Of a stretch of DNA of 64,000 nt, positions 1-7,913 are shown piece after piece (the first letter of the stretch is position 1; every line of letters starts with the position of its first letter). The DNA is from Pleomorphochaeta sp963678575. GTDB taxonomy: Bacteria > Spirochaetota > Spirochaetia > Sphaerochaetales > Sphaerochaetaceae. A program made the translations under genes and the position numbers. Under the pieces are notes generated by a model, which ran no database searches, was not told the origin of the DNA, and worked only from the letters and a program-made list of their open reading frames with translations. The stretch spans positions 2,294,001 through 2,358,000 of the forward strand of contig CAXXHV010000002.1 in the NCBI GenBank assembly GCA_963678575.2. Direction: 5' to 3'.

Positions 1-217
1 TTTCTACAAATATGACTAAAATAGTAACTAAGCTTTCTAAAAAATCTCATATAACCTACTTTATTTTCTTCATATTCTATTTACCCCATATTCCAACATC
101 AACTTTTATAAAACAAAAAGACAATAAAATCCCTGGTTATTGTTCAATAAAAATAAATAAAATAATTGCTGATATAAAAAAAGAATTAAATATTAATTAA
201 AATTTACATTACTACTA
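1..217. other. left edge, no supported gene
   Basis: A reading frame on the plus strand is open from the window edge to a stop at 200, but its product is almost all I, K, N and F, has no ribosome binding site before the ATG at 12, and matches nothing I recognise. It could be the tail of a gene that begins outside the window; chance openness in AT-rich DNA is equally likely. Confidence 0.3.
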
Positions 218-246
218 TTGACATATGTTAAATACCATCTTAAAAT
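218..246 (+). promoter_or_regulatory. sigma-70 promoter for the secreted protein gene
   Basis: TTGACA at 218-223 and TAAAAT at 241-246 are separated by exactly 17 bases. The start codon of the following gene lies 54 bases downstream. Confidence 0.65.
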
Positions 247-299
247 ATTTATACTACAATAGTATGTTTATTTGAGTTAAAAAGTTAGGAGATGATTTT

Positions 300-857
300 A
301 TGAAAAAAATTTTAACATTAGCAATAGTGCTTGCAGTAACAACAGCATCACTTTTTGCAATTTCATCAGGAGTTATTACACTACCTGATTCAACAGTAAC
401 TTCCCCAGAATCTTCATTTTTTGTTGAAGCTGAAGCAAGTGAATTAGCCCAAGGGTTATTACTAAAATATGGTGATACACCAGGTACTGCAATTCTAGTA
501 AATGATACAATCACAAAATCTGCAACAGAATCTTGGGATGTATTTGGGAATGAAACAACAAAAAATTTCTATTTTTTTGGCACAGGTAGATCAAGTTCTG
601 CAAAAACTGTAGAAGTATCTGCTACTGCATCAACTTTTAAAAATGGTAATGTTGATACAGGCGTTCAACCTGTTGTAAATGGGTATACCACTCCTGGTTG
701 GTCAATTATAATACCTGCTGCAAATATAGTTGGTGTTGGTACTTATACAGGAACTTCATTTAATGTAATTTGGGATGGAAGTAATTCCCCTAATTTATCA
801 ACAACTCCTGCTGGTACATACACCACAGAAGTTACTCTTACTGTAACAAACCCTTAA
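300..857 (+). CDS. secreted beta-rich protein of unknown function
   Basis: I do not recognise a named family. The 185-residue product begins with a classical Sec signal peptide (MKKILTLAIVLAVTTASLFA), so it is exported to the periplasm or outer surface. The rest is rich in T, S, G, V and N with short alternating beta-strand patterns. It closes on a GTYTTEVTLTVTNP strand of the kind that ends Ig-like, pilin-like or spore-coat-U-like secreted domains. No cysteine follows the signal, so it is not a lipoprotein. A good AGGAG ribosome site lies 8 bases before the ATG, a consensus promoter lies upstream and a terminator downstream, so it is a single-gene transcript. A surface or fibre-forming role is inference. 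Confidence 0.8.
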   Translation: MKKILTLAIVLAVTTASLFAISSGVITLPDSTVTSPESSFFVEAEASELAQGLLLKYGDTPGTAILVNDTITKSATESWDVFGNETTKNFYFFGTGRSSSAKTVEVSATASTFKNGNVDTGVQPVVNGYTTPGWSIIIPAANIVGVGTYTGTSFNVIWDGSNSPNLSTTPAGTYTTEVTLTVTNP

Positions 858-898
858 TTAGAATATATTAATAATTGAAAACAATTATTAATTAATTT

Positions 899-952
899 AA
901 TACTTCTAGAGCAGAAAAAATAATCTTTTTTCTACTTTGGAAGTATTTTTTT
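899..952 (+). terminator. Rho-independent terminator
   Basis: Stem AATACTTC (899-906) pairs with GAAGTATT (940-947), with an inner A-rich/T-rich stem, and is followed by a run of T. It closes the secreted-protein transcript. Confidence 0.8.
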
Positions 953-993
953 ATGCGACTTTGTCACTGTATTATTATTAAAAAAAAAGTAAA

Positions 994-1320
994 ATGATTT
1001 TCATGAAAACATTAACAAATGCAACTTTTAATAACTATATTAAAGAAGAACAAGATCTTATATTAGTAGATTTCTGGGCACCTTGGTGTGGCCCATGTAA
1101 TATCCAACAAGAAATACTTGAAGCGCTCGAAAGAGATAATACCACTACAGCGAAATTTGTAACGCTTAACGTTGATGAAGAAAGAGAAATTGTAAATCAA
1201 TTTCAAATATATTCAATACCTGGGATATATCTTTTTAAAAGCGGCGAAGTACTCTATAAATCAGAAGGAAGAATCAAAAATGAGGCTGTAATTAAAGACT
1301 TAATTAATCAATATAAATAA
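994..1320 (+). CDS. trxA: thioredoxin
   Basis: A small cytoplasmic thiol-disulfide oxidoreductase of 108 residues, the usual thioredoxin length. The active site WCGPC is at residues 31-35 inside the normal VDFWAPWCGPC context. The cis-proline loop is present as SIPG, where SIPT is usual, followed by the strand IYLFKSGE. The annotated ATG at 994 and a second in-frame ATG at 1003 are both possible; neither has a clear ribosome binding site, and the family's usual N-terminus fits 1003 slightly better. The gene stands alone between two terminated units, with no thioredoxin reductase in the window. Confidence 0.92.
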   Translation: MIFMKTLTNATFNNYIKEEQDLILVDFWAPWCGPCNIQQEILEALERDNTTTAKFVTLNVDEEREIVNQFQIYSIPGIYLFKSGEVLYKSEGRIKNEAVIKDLINQYK

Positions 1321-1486
1321 TGTCAAAAATATTACATTATACCCCATATTTATGAATAGTCAAGTTTTATAATAATTAAATTTAGGTTTTACGCAATAAT
1401 CTTTATTTAATGATATTCAGATACAGTTTTTAAAAAAATACTTTTCAAATATACTTTTTATATTTTTTATACAAATATTTGATTTT

Positions 1487-1516
1487 TTGACGATAATTGT
1501 TTTTTTTCAATATATT
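1487..1516 (+). promoter_or_regulatory. promoter for the nucleobase permease
   Basis: TTGACG at 1487-1492 and TATATT at 1511-1516 are separated by 18 bases, giving a leader of about 65 bases before the permease ATG at 1590. The remaining spacer from 1321 is featureless AT-rich DNA. I see no purine-riboswitch fold in it. Confidence 0.5.
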
Positions 1517-1589
1517 TTTATCTTTTTCTCTTTACATATAAAAAAAATTACCTTTATACTTACTTCAGTATTTTTAAGGAGATTTTTAT

Positions 1590-2978
1590 ATGAAAAAGAA
1601 AATCAATGAAAACGTTTATAAACTTGAAGGCGAAGTACCTGTAAAAGAAGCTTTACCTTTAGGATTACAACATGTTTTAGCTATGTTTGCAGGGAATTTA
1701 ACTCCAATCATTATTATTGCAAGCATGTGTGGAATAGCCGCTGGCTCACCTCTTCAAATCACAATAATTCAAAATGCAATGATTATTGCTGGTGTTGTTA
1801 CTTTGATTCAAGTTCTTGGAGTTGGTCCAGTTGGAGGTAAACTTCCAATTGTAATGGGAACAAGTTCAGGCTTTATTGGAGTATCAAAAAGTATTATTGC
1901 AACAATGGGTGGCGGAGTAGTAGCTTATGGTGCAATATTAGGAGCATCATTAATTGGAGGCCTTTTCGAAGGTGTTTTAGGATTTTTTCTAAAGCCTTTA
2001 AGAAGATTTTTTCCCCCAATTGTTACTGGTACAGTTGTTCTTTCAATAGGTTTATCATTAATAACCGTCGGTATTAAATATTATGCAGGTGGTGTAGGGG
2101 TTAAAGATTTTGGATCTTTAGAAAATCTTTTAATAGCTACAATTGTCTTAATTGTAATTGTTTTCTTTAAGCATCGCTTTGGTGGCTTTTTAAGTGCAAC
2201 ATCTATTTTAATTGGTATTATTGTTGGATATATAATTGTTGCAATAATGACAGCCTTATTACCAAATACATTCATGTTAGATGGACAAGAAGTTACGAAA
2301 TCTTGGGTATTACAATGGCAAAAAGTTGGAGCAGCTGGTTGGTTCTCTATACCTAAACTACTCCCTGTAAAACTTGTTTTTGATATTAGAGCAATAATAC
2401 CTATGTTAATTATGTTTATTGTAACTGCAGTTGAAACAATTGGAGATGTATCTGGAATTACACAAGGTGGATTAAAAAGAGAAGCTACAGATAAAGAATT
2501 ATCTGGAAGTGTAATGTGTGATGGTATTGGGTCTTCTCTAGCATCAGTATTTGGAGTATTACCAAACACTTCATTCTCTCAAAATGTTGGTCTTGTGGGT
2601 ATGACTGGGATTGTAAATAAATTTGTTATTTTCTTGGGTGGTATTTTCCTTCTTTGTTGTGGATTCTTCCCTAAATTAGCTGCTATTGTATCCATTATGC
2701 CTAATAGCGTATTAGGTGGAGCTGCCGTTATGATGTTTGCTTCCATCGCTGTTAGTGGTATTCAATTAATCACTAAAGAACCAATAACTCAAAGAAATGT
2801 TACTATTTTAATTGTATCATTAGGCTTAGGTTATGGCTTAGGAAGCACCGCTGGAACTTTAAATCATTTACCTCAATTAGTTCAATTAATATTTGGTGGT
2901 TCAGGAATTGTTCCTGCTGCAGTTTTCTCAATATTCTTAAATATTATTTTACCAAAAGATGAAAAAGTAACAAACTAA
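1590..2978 (+). CDS. NCS2-family xanthine/uracil permease
   Basis: An inner-membrane nucleobase:cation symporter of the NCS2/NAT family, 462 residues with about 12-14 hydrophobic segments. The family's substrate-site helix is visible as VETIGDVSGITQGG near residues 285-298. The NAT signature is present as QNVGLVGMTGI near 330; it normally ends in an arginine, and here the nearby basic residue is lysine (NKF). The QH motif of the first helix appears as LGLQHVLAMFAGN. The character is closer to xanthine/urate permeases (PbuX/UacT) than to UraA, so purine uptake is the likeliest role, but the substrate cannot be fixed from sequence. An AAGGAG ribosome site precedes the ATG. It is a monocistronic unit with its own promoter and terminator. 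Confidence 0.88.
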   Translation: MKKKINENVYKLEGEVPVKEALPLGLQHVLAMFAGNLTPIIIIASMCGIAAGSPLQITIIQNAMIIAGVVTLIQVLGVGPVGGKLPIVMGTSSGFIGVSKSIIATMGGGVVAYGAILGASLIGGLFEGVLGFFLKPLRRFFPPIVTGTVVLSIGLSLITVGIKYYAGGVGVKDFGSLENLLIATIVLIVIVFFKHRFGGFLSATSILIGIIVGYIIVAIMTALLPNTFMLDGQEVTKSWVLQWQKVGAAGWFSIPKLLPVKLVFDIRAIIPMLIMFIVTAVETIGDVSGITQGGLKREATDKELSGSVMCDGIGSSLASVFGVLPNTSFSQNVGLVGMTGIVNKFVIFLGGIFLLCCGFFPKLAAIVSIMPNSVLGGAAVMMFASIAVSGIQLITKEPITQRNVTILIVSLGLGYGLGSTAGTLNHLPQLVQLIFGGSGIVPAAVFSIFLNIILPKDEKVTN

Positions 2979-2999
2979 TATTTTTTGGGATACTTTTTA

Positions 3000-3031
3000 A
3001 TAGGCTAAGCTATCGCTTAGTCTATTTTTTT
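3000..3031 (+). terminator. Rho-independent terminator
   Basis: A 10-bp stem (3000-3009 with 3016-3025, one G-T pair) is followed by seven T residues, just after the permease stop. Confidence 0.9.
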
Positions 3032-3159
3032 AGTGACATTCATTTATAAATAAATTATAATTACTTTAAATTATTAAATAGTTCAAATTATTTTTTTAAA
3101 TATTATTAAATTAGACATTGATTAACAAATTAACATTTGAGACCAAATATAATCTTTAT

Positions 3160-3186
3160 TCACTCCTGAAAAAACATCAGGAGTGA
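3160..3186. promoter_or_regulatory. perfect 10-bp inverted repeat before arcA
   Basis: TCACTCCTGA at 3160-3169 and its exact complement at 3177-3186 flank a 7-base loop. A TATAAT at 3148-3153 sits just before it, so the repeat would lie in the extreme 5' end of the arginine deiminase mRNA or act as an operator. No T-run follows on the plus strand, so it is not an ordinary terminator. Confidence 0.5.
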
Positions 3187-3236
3187 TTTATTGTAAAAAA
3201 CAAACAATTAGAGTAAATTATTAGATAGGAGTTACT

Positions 3237-4460
3237 ATGATTAATGTCACATCAGAAATAGGTAAATTAGAAAAAGTGTTATTACATAGACCAGGTCTTG
3301 AATTAGAACAGCTAACACCTGAAGCTTTAGAAGCTTTACTTTTTGATGATATTCCTTTTTTAAGAGTTGCTCAAAAAGAACATGATGTTTTCTCAAAAAC
3401 ACTAAATGATAATAATATTGAAGTTGTTTATTTATCAAAATTGATGGCTGAAACTTTAGATATAGATCAAAAAATTAAAAATCAATTCATCAAAAATTTT
3501 ATTGAAGAAAGTAACAGTACTATTGCTCATACATACATAAAAGAATTAACTTCATATTTACTAGATTTTGATGATAATCATAATCTAATCCTAGCCTTGA
3601 TGGGGGGAATCAAAGCAAATCAATTTGAAAAAAAAGAAAGAAACCCTCTTGCTTCTTTACTTATTGATTCTAGAACAAGTTTTGCTCTAGACCCTATTCC
3701 TAATTTATATTTTACAAGAGATTCTTTTGCATCTATTGGCAATGGTGTATCGATAAATCATATGTATTCTCCTACAAGAAGAAGAGAAACTATTTTTGGA
3801 AGATATATTTTTAACTACCACCCTGACTACAATGATACACCAATTTATTACCATAATGAAAATCCTCATAATATTGAAGGTGGGGATATATTAAATATTA
3901 ATGAAAATCTTTTATTAATTGGATTATCACAAAGAACTTCAGCTGAAGCTGTTGAAAGTATAGCAAAAAATTTATTTAAAGATCCAAGTAGCAAAATAAA
4001 TAAAATTATTGCTTTAGATATTCCGAGTATCAGAGCTTATATGCATCTCGATACTGTTTTTACTCAAGTTGATTATAATAAATTTGTAATTCATCCTAAT
4101 ATTATCAACACGCTAAGATTATTTATTATTACACCTTCAGACAATACTTCGATTAAAGTTGAAGAATATCACAAAGGCTTAAAATTATTATTATCTCAAC
4201 TATTAGAAAGAGATGATATTGAACTTATAAGTTGTGGTGGTAATGATTATATTGCTGCAGCTAGAGAACAATGGAATGATGGCTCAAATACACTTTGTAT
4301 AAAACCTGGAACTGCAATAGTATATGATAGAAACACTATAACAAACAATATTCTCCATGATTATGATATAACAACACTTGAAATACCAAGTTCAGAATTA
4401 TCAAGAGGTCGTGGCGGTCCAAGATGTATGAGTATGCCATTAATTAGAAAAAACATATGA
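3237..4460 (+). CDS. arcA: arginine deiminase
   Basis: Hydrolyses L-arginine to citrulline and ammonia, the first step of the arginine deiminase pathway. The 407-residue length is typical. Family motifs are all present: FTRDSFASIG (substrate loop), the NIEGGDIL segment with catalytic Glu/Asp, MHLDTVFTQVD carrying the catalytic His, and the C-terminal GRGGPRCMSMPL loop with nucleophile Cys397. The ribosome site TAGGAG lies 6 bases before the ATG. The usual partners, ornithine carbamoyltransferase, carbamate kinase and the arginine/ornithine antiporter, are not in this window, so citrulline handling must be encoded elsewhere. A Nudix gene follows after 8 bases and is probably co-transcribed. 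Confidence 0.97.
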   Translation: MINVTSEIGKLEKVLLHRPGLELEQLTPEALEALLFDDIPFLRVAQKEHDVFSKTLNDNNIEVVYLSKLMAETLDIDQKIKNQFIKNFIEESNSTIAHTYIKELTSYLLDFDDNHNLILALMGGIKANQFEKKERNPLASLLIDSRTSFALDPIPNLYFTRDSFASIGNGVSINHMYSPTRRRETIFGRYIFNYHPDYNDTPIYYHNENPHNIEGGDILNINENLLLIGLSQRTSAEAVESIAKNLFKDPSSKINKIIALDIPSIRAYMHLDTVFTQVDYNKFVIHPNIINTLRLFIITPSDNTSIKVEEYHKGLKLLLSQLLERDDIELISCGGNDYIAAAREQWNDGSNTLCIKPGTAIVYDRNTITNNILHDYDITTLEIPSSELSRGRGGPRCMSMPLIRKNI

Positions 4461-4468
4461 GGGAATAA

Positions 4469-5035
4469 ATGAAAAACTTGTCTTTTTGTCCAAACTGTGG
4501 AAAAAAAACTTTAAACTATATTGATAATAAAAAATGGGCTTGTACTGAATGTAAATTATCACTTTATAACAACGTAGCAGCTGCAGTTGGCTTAATAATA
4601 TTAATCAAAAACAACAATAATACAAAAATCCTTTTAATAAAAAGAGGAAAAGAACCACAAAAAGGAAAATTAGCAGTACCGGGAGGGTTTGTAGATCCTG
4701 GGGAAAGCGCTGAAGAAGCCGCTATAAGAGAATGTAAAGAAGAAATAGGATTAATACCCACCAGACTTAACTATCTAACAAGCGCAACCAATAATTACAG
4801 TTATAAAGAGATTGATTACATTACCTGTGATATATTTTTTTTAGCTGAAATAAAAGATAATAATAATATAAATATTATAAACAATTTGATAGCTGAAGAT
4901 GAAAATGAAATTACAGATTTTATATTATGTGATTTAAATAAACCTGAAGATATTGATAAAATTGATTTGGCATTTAAATCTGCCAAGATTGCATTAAAAA
5001 ATTATTTTTTAAAGCTTAAGTCTAATACAAGATGA
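4469..5035 (+). CDS. zinc-ribbon Nudix hydrolase
   Basis: A nucleoside-diphosphate-linked-substrate hydrolase of 188 residues. An N-terminal zinc ribbon (Cys7, Cys10, Cys25, Cys28) precedes a Nudix domain whose signature spans residues 73-95 (G-x5-E-x7-REC-K-EEIGL) with all catalytic glutamates intact. The ribbon-plus-Nudix layout recalls NADH pyrophosphatase (NudC), but the protein is shorter and lacks an SQPWPFPxS-type specificity motif. A general Nudix assignment is therefore safer, with ADP-ribose or NADH as possible substrates. A GAGGGA site lies just before the ATG. The last 27 bases overlap, tail to tail, the gene on the other strand. Confidence 0.88.
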   Translation: MKNLSFCPNCGKKTLNYIDNKKWACTECKLSLYNNVAAAVGLIILIKNNNNTKILLIKRGKEPQKGKLAVPGGFVDPGESAEEAAIRECKEEIGLIPTRLNYLTSATNNYSYKEIDYITCDIFFLAEIKDNNNINIINNLIAEDENEITDFILCDLNKPEDIDKIDLAFKSAKIALKNYFLKLKSNTR

Positions 5036-6076
5036 AGAACTATAAATTCGACTTTTTTCAAGAACACTATTTAACTGCCTGACATTACCAGGCCAAGACA
5101 TTTGACTTAAATTTTTTATAAAATCTTTTTCAAAATTTCTAGTCTCATTTTTTACTTTAAAATAATAATTTACTAATTCTTCAATATCTTGTTTATGCTC
5201 ATCTAATGAAGGTAATCTGACTTGAATTAAAGAAATTCGATAATAAAAATCTTTTCTAAACTTATTTTTATTTATCAAAGAATTCAAATCTTTATTTGAA
5301 GCAGAAATCAAACGGAAAAAACTTGTCAAAACTTCTGGATCTCCAAGTTTTCTATACTCTCCTAAATCAAGGACTCTTAACAATTTTGATTGCGAATAAA
5401 TTGAAATATTCTCAATTTCATCTAAAAAAAAAGTATTATTATTTGCTTTCTCAATCAAACCAGAAGTTTCATCTTCAGCTCCTGTATAAGCTCCTTTTTT
5501 ATGCCCAAAAAGTAAAGAATCAGATAATTCCGAATTTAAAAGAGAACAGTTAACAACCACAGGTTTATTATTCTTATATTTGCTATTATTATGAATAAAT
5601 TTCGCAGCAAGTTCCTTTCCTGTTCCACTTTCGCCAAACAATAAAACTGGACAGTCCTGTTTGGATAATAATAATAACTCTTTTCTAACTTTTTCCATAC
5701 AAAGACTAGAACCAATTAATAAATCATCTTCATATTGAGGTAAGTCACTGTTTAAAGAATTATCAAAATCATTAATTAGTGGAAAAATAGTATCATATAA
5801 TATTGGCTTAAAATAAAAAATAATCTTTCCACATTTCTCAATATAACCCCGCTTTCCTTTCATTAAAAAAATAATCTTTGCTTTTGGGTACTCAAATAAA
5901 ATATGAGATATAATTTTAATAGAGAAAAAAAATTCATCAATAATGAATAAATCAACAAAATCGATTAATTTGTTATTTATTTGAGTCAAAGAAGAAATCA
6001 TTATGCATCTTCTTGAAGAACATTTATTTATTAAAGTTCTAATATGACCATCTTTAGATAACAAGATTATATTCAA
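5009..6076 (-). CDS. sigma-54-type AAA+ activator without DNA-binding domain
   Basis: A 355-residue bacterial enhancer-binding-protein relative. Residues 1-95 look like a degenerate receiver: Asp47 in FIIDE sits where the phosphoacceptor belongs and FKP (89-91) matches the conserved Lys-Pro, but the acidic pair and the switch Thr/Ser are poorly kept. Residues about 117-340 form the AAA+ domain: Walker A GESGTGKE (148-155), the sigma-54 contact loop as GAYTGA (195-200), Walker B TFFLDE (215-220), and sensor II WPGNVRQL (328-335). The protein then stops within about 20 residues, so the usual Fis-type HTH is missing. The end overlaps the Nudix gene, leaving no room for a lost tail. It probably acts on RNA polymerase-sigma-54 from solution or with a partner; this is inference. 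Confidence 0.85.
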   Translation of the reverse strand: MNIILLSKDGHIRTLINKCSSRRCIMISSLTQINNKLIDFVDLFIIDEFFFSIKIISHILFEYPKAKIIFLMKGKRGYIEKCGKIIFYFKPILYDTIFPLINDFDNSLNSDLPQYEDDLLIGSSLCMEKVRKELLLLSKQDCPVLLFGESGTGKELAAKFIHNNSKYKNNKPVVVNCSLLNSELSDSLLFGHKKGAYTGAEDETSGLIEKANNNTFFLDEIENISIYSQSKLLRVLDLGEYRKLGDPEVLTSFFRLISASNKDLNSLINKNKFRKDFYYRISLIQVRLPSLDEHKQDIEELVNYYFKVKNETRNFEKDFIKNLSQMSWPGNVRQLNSVLEKSRIYSSSSCIRLKL

Positions 6077-6077
6077 A

Positions 6078-6113
6078 ATAAAACCCCTTGAACAATTAAT
6101 TTATCAAGAGGTT
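6078..6113 (-). terminator. terminator-like hairpin that also covers the next ribosome site
   Basis: On the minus strand AACCTCTTGA (6113-6104) pairs with TCAAGGGGTT (6091-6082) and is followed by TTTT. It ends the 6150-6617 gene but also lies immediately before the regulator's ATG at 6076, so the only purine-rich stretch there (AAGGGG) is inside the stem. Confidence 0.6.
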
Positions 6114-6149
6114 AATCAGAAGTAAATAAATTTGCAGTACTTAATAACT

Positions 6150-6617
6150 TTATTTTTTATAAAGCTTTTCAACTTCATCAAAGCAATCTAAAGTATCTAG
6201 TAAAATATCCATAAAAAATATTCTTAAAGTCATTAAATCCATTTCTCCAGTGTATTGACCCATATCTTCTTTTTCTTCATGAGAATATAGAACACAATGC
6301 AATGGTCCATAATTTGATTTTGTTTTATAATCTTCTTGAATTTCTCTTAAACTACATCCAAAAGAAGAAGACAATGCTCTTAAATCATCTTTCTCTAAAT
6401 TTAAAGCTAAAATAATATCACCATCTACTTTTACTATCATAGAATATTCAATAGCTACTAAATTTTCTCCACTTAACGTTAAAGGGTTTTTCAATAATTT
6501 TAATTCATATTTATTAACTTTATAACATTCATCATTTACTACTCCATAATCTTCACTTGGAATAGAATGCCATGTCAAAGAATCTAAAGGTAATAAATTT
6601 TCTTTAGCAACAATCAT
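6150..6617 (-). CDS. hypothetical protein, unknown family
   Basis: I do not recognise this 155-residue protein. It has no signal peptide or membrane segment and is acidic overall, with a mixed alpha/beta look: a front half of short strands (VAIEYSMIVKVDGDIILALNL) and a helical C-terminus ending in LDCFDEVEKLYKK. A perfect AGGAG site lies 6 bases before the ATG, which supports a real gene. It is a cytoplasmic protein lying between the YihY-family gene and the AAA+ regulator on the same strand, and it is separated from the regulator by a terminator-like hairpin. No function is proposed. Confidence 0.75.
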   Translation of the reverse strand: MIVAKENLLPLDSLTWHSIPSEDYGVVNDECYKVNKYELKLLKNPLTLSGENLVAIEYSMIVKVDGDIILALNLEKDDLRALSSSFGCSLREIQEDYKTKSNYGPLHCVLYSHEEKEDMGQYTGEMDLMTLRIFFMDILLDTLDCFDEVEKLYKK

Positions 6618-6652
6618 ATATTTCTCCTAAATTAATCATAACTTAACTTAAA

Positions 6653-7909
6653 TTATATTCTTTCTAAAAGATTTTCAAGATTTAATTTACCTAAAGAAGT
6701 AATACCATGTCCATGCACTTGAATAACAATAGCTTCACCAGCTGTATCCTTATCTTCATAACTAATTTTATCAAGCCCATATAAGCCTTCTACCACATTC
6801 TGAATAAAAATATCTGATAAAGGTCTTGAAGGGATAAACGCAGTTCTACCATTGTTTGTCGGAATTAAATAATTTAAATTTACAAAAAAATCTAAATAAC
6901 CATAAAGTCTTTTATCAGGAATTGCTAAGCGTTCATTCATTTCTCTAGTATCAGTAGAACCTTTTCCTTGTCTAAAATTATCTCCAATTAACATAATAAT
7001 ATTAATTCCTTCAGAAATAAATTTCGCAGGAGCTTGGACTAACCCCTCTGTCTTTTCTAAATCAGGTCTAAATTGATATACATATGATAATTCCACAGAA
7101 AATAAAATGATTACCCATAACATATAAAACCAAACTAAAAATAAGAAAAAAACAGCAAAAGAACCATAAATTATCGATAAATTAACAACAAAAGTAGATA
7201 AATTAAAAAATATTTCATTTGCTAATAAAACAATTATACTACCAACAGTTGAACCAACTGCTGCTGCTGAAAATTCAACTTTCGTATTTGGTACAAAAAA
7301 TATCAATAAAAATATAGCTATCCAAATAATAAAGAAAGGCAACATTTGATTTACTATTTTTGCTGTACTACTTATTGTAGCTAAACCCATTAATTCTATG
7401 TATCTTTCACTCAATCTCGATTGAACGTTAATAAAAGCTGCAATTAAAAGAATGGACACAATTGCAAATGAAATAAAGTTCGCAAATCTTTTAATAATAT
7501 TTCTATTCATTGCAGTCCTATATATCCCATTTATTACAGACCAAACTCTATTAATTAATAAAATCATGGTAACCAAAAAAGATACTAATCCCACAATACC
7601 AAGACTTGTTGCGTTTTGTGTATAGCCAGAGATAAGATTAACAATATCATTACCAAAGCTATTATTTGAAAATTCATTAATTGAAGATATTACAAAATTT
7701 TTAAAAGGTGTTAATACTCCAAGAGCTCCAAAAAAAGTAAAAAAAACAGTTAAAGCAGGTATTAAAGCTGTGAGTGTTGTATATACCAACCCCGAAGAAG
7801 AAATAAATGCTTTATCAACAATAAAATGGTTTGAAGTTACTTTACTAATTTTTAATGCACTATTTAATCTTCTTTTCAATTCATTTGGTTTCTTTTCTTC
7901 AATTCCCAT
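6653..7909 (-). CDS. YihY/BrkB-family inner membrane protein
   Basis: A polytopic membrane protein of about 418 residues. Six hydrophobic segments span roughly the middle of the protein, with family landmarks such as FISSSGLVYTTLTALIPALT and FFLFLVWFYMLWVIILFSVELSY. A soluble C-terminal region of about 130 residues ends in a winged-helix-like tail. The family was once called ribonuclease BN by mistake; its real function is unknown, with suggested roles in membrane or efflux processes. I take the ATG at 7907-7909 as the start because the frame above it begins with TTG inside the upstream gene. A GAGGAA site overlaps the end of that gene. It is translated just after the hydrolase gene and probably forms one transcript with it. 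Confidence 0.85.
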   Translation of the reverse strand: MGIEEKKPNELKRRLNSALKISKVTSNHFIVDKAFISSSGLVYTTLTALIPALTVFFTFFGALGVLTPFKNFVISSINEFSNNSFGNDIVNLISGYTQNATSLGIVGLVSFLVTMILLINRVWSVINGIYRTAMNRNIIKRFANFISFAIVSILLIAAFINVQSRLSERYIELMGLATISSTAKIVNQMLPFFIIWIAIFLLIFFVPNTKVEFSAAAVGSTVGSIIVLLANEIFFNLSTFVVNLSIIYGSFAVFFLFLVWFYMLWVIILFSVELSYVYQFRPDLEKTEGLVQAPAKFISEGINIIMLIGDNFRQGKGSTDTREMNERLAIPDKRLYGYLDFFVNLNYLIPTNNGRTAFIPSRPLSDIFIQNVVEGLYGLDKISYEDKDTAGEAIVIQVHGHGITSLGKLNLENLLERI

Positions 7910-7913
7910 ATTA

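Noticed and set aside
12..200. 62-codon frame at the left edge
   Set aside because: Low-complexity I/K/N composition and no ribosome site; may still be the tail of a gene outside the window.
1321..1589. Possible purine riboswitch before the permease
   Set aside because: No conserved P1-P2-P3 arrangement; the region is nearly all A and T.
2081..2569. 162-residue minus-strand frame inside the permease gene
   Set aside because: Antisense shadow of a clear transporter gene, without ribosome site, and of implausible composition.
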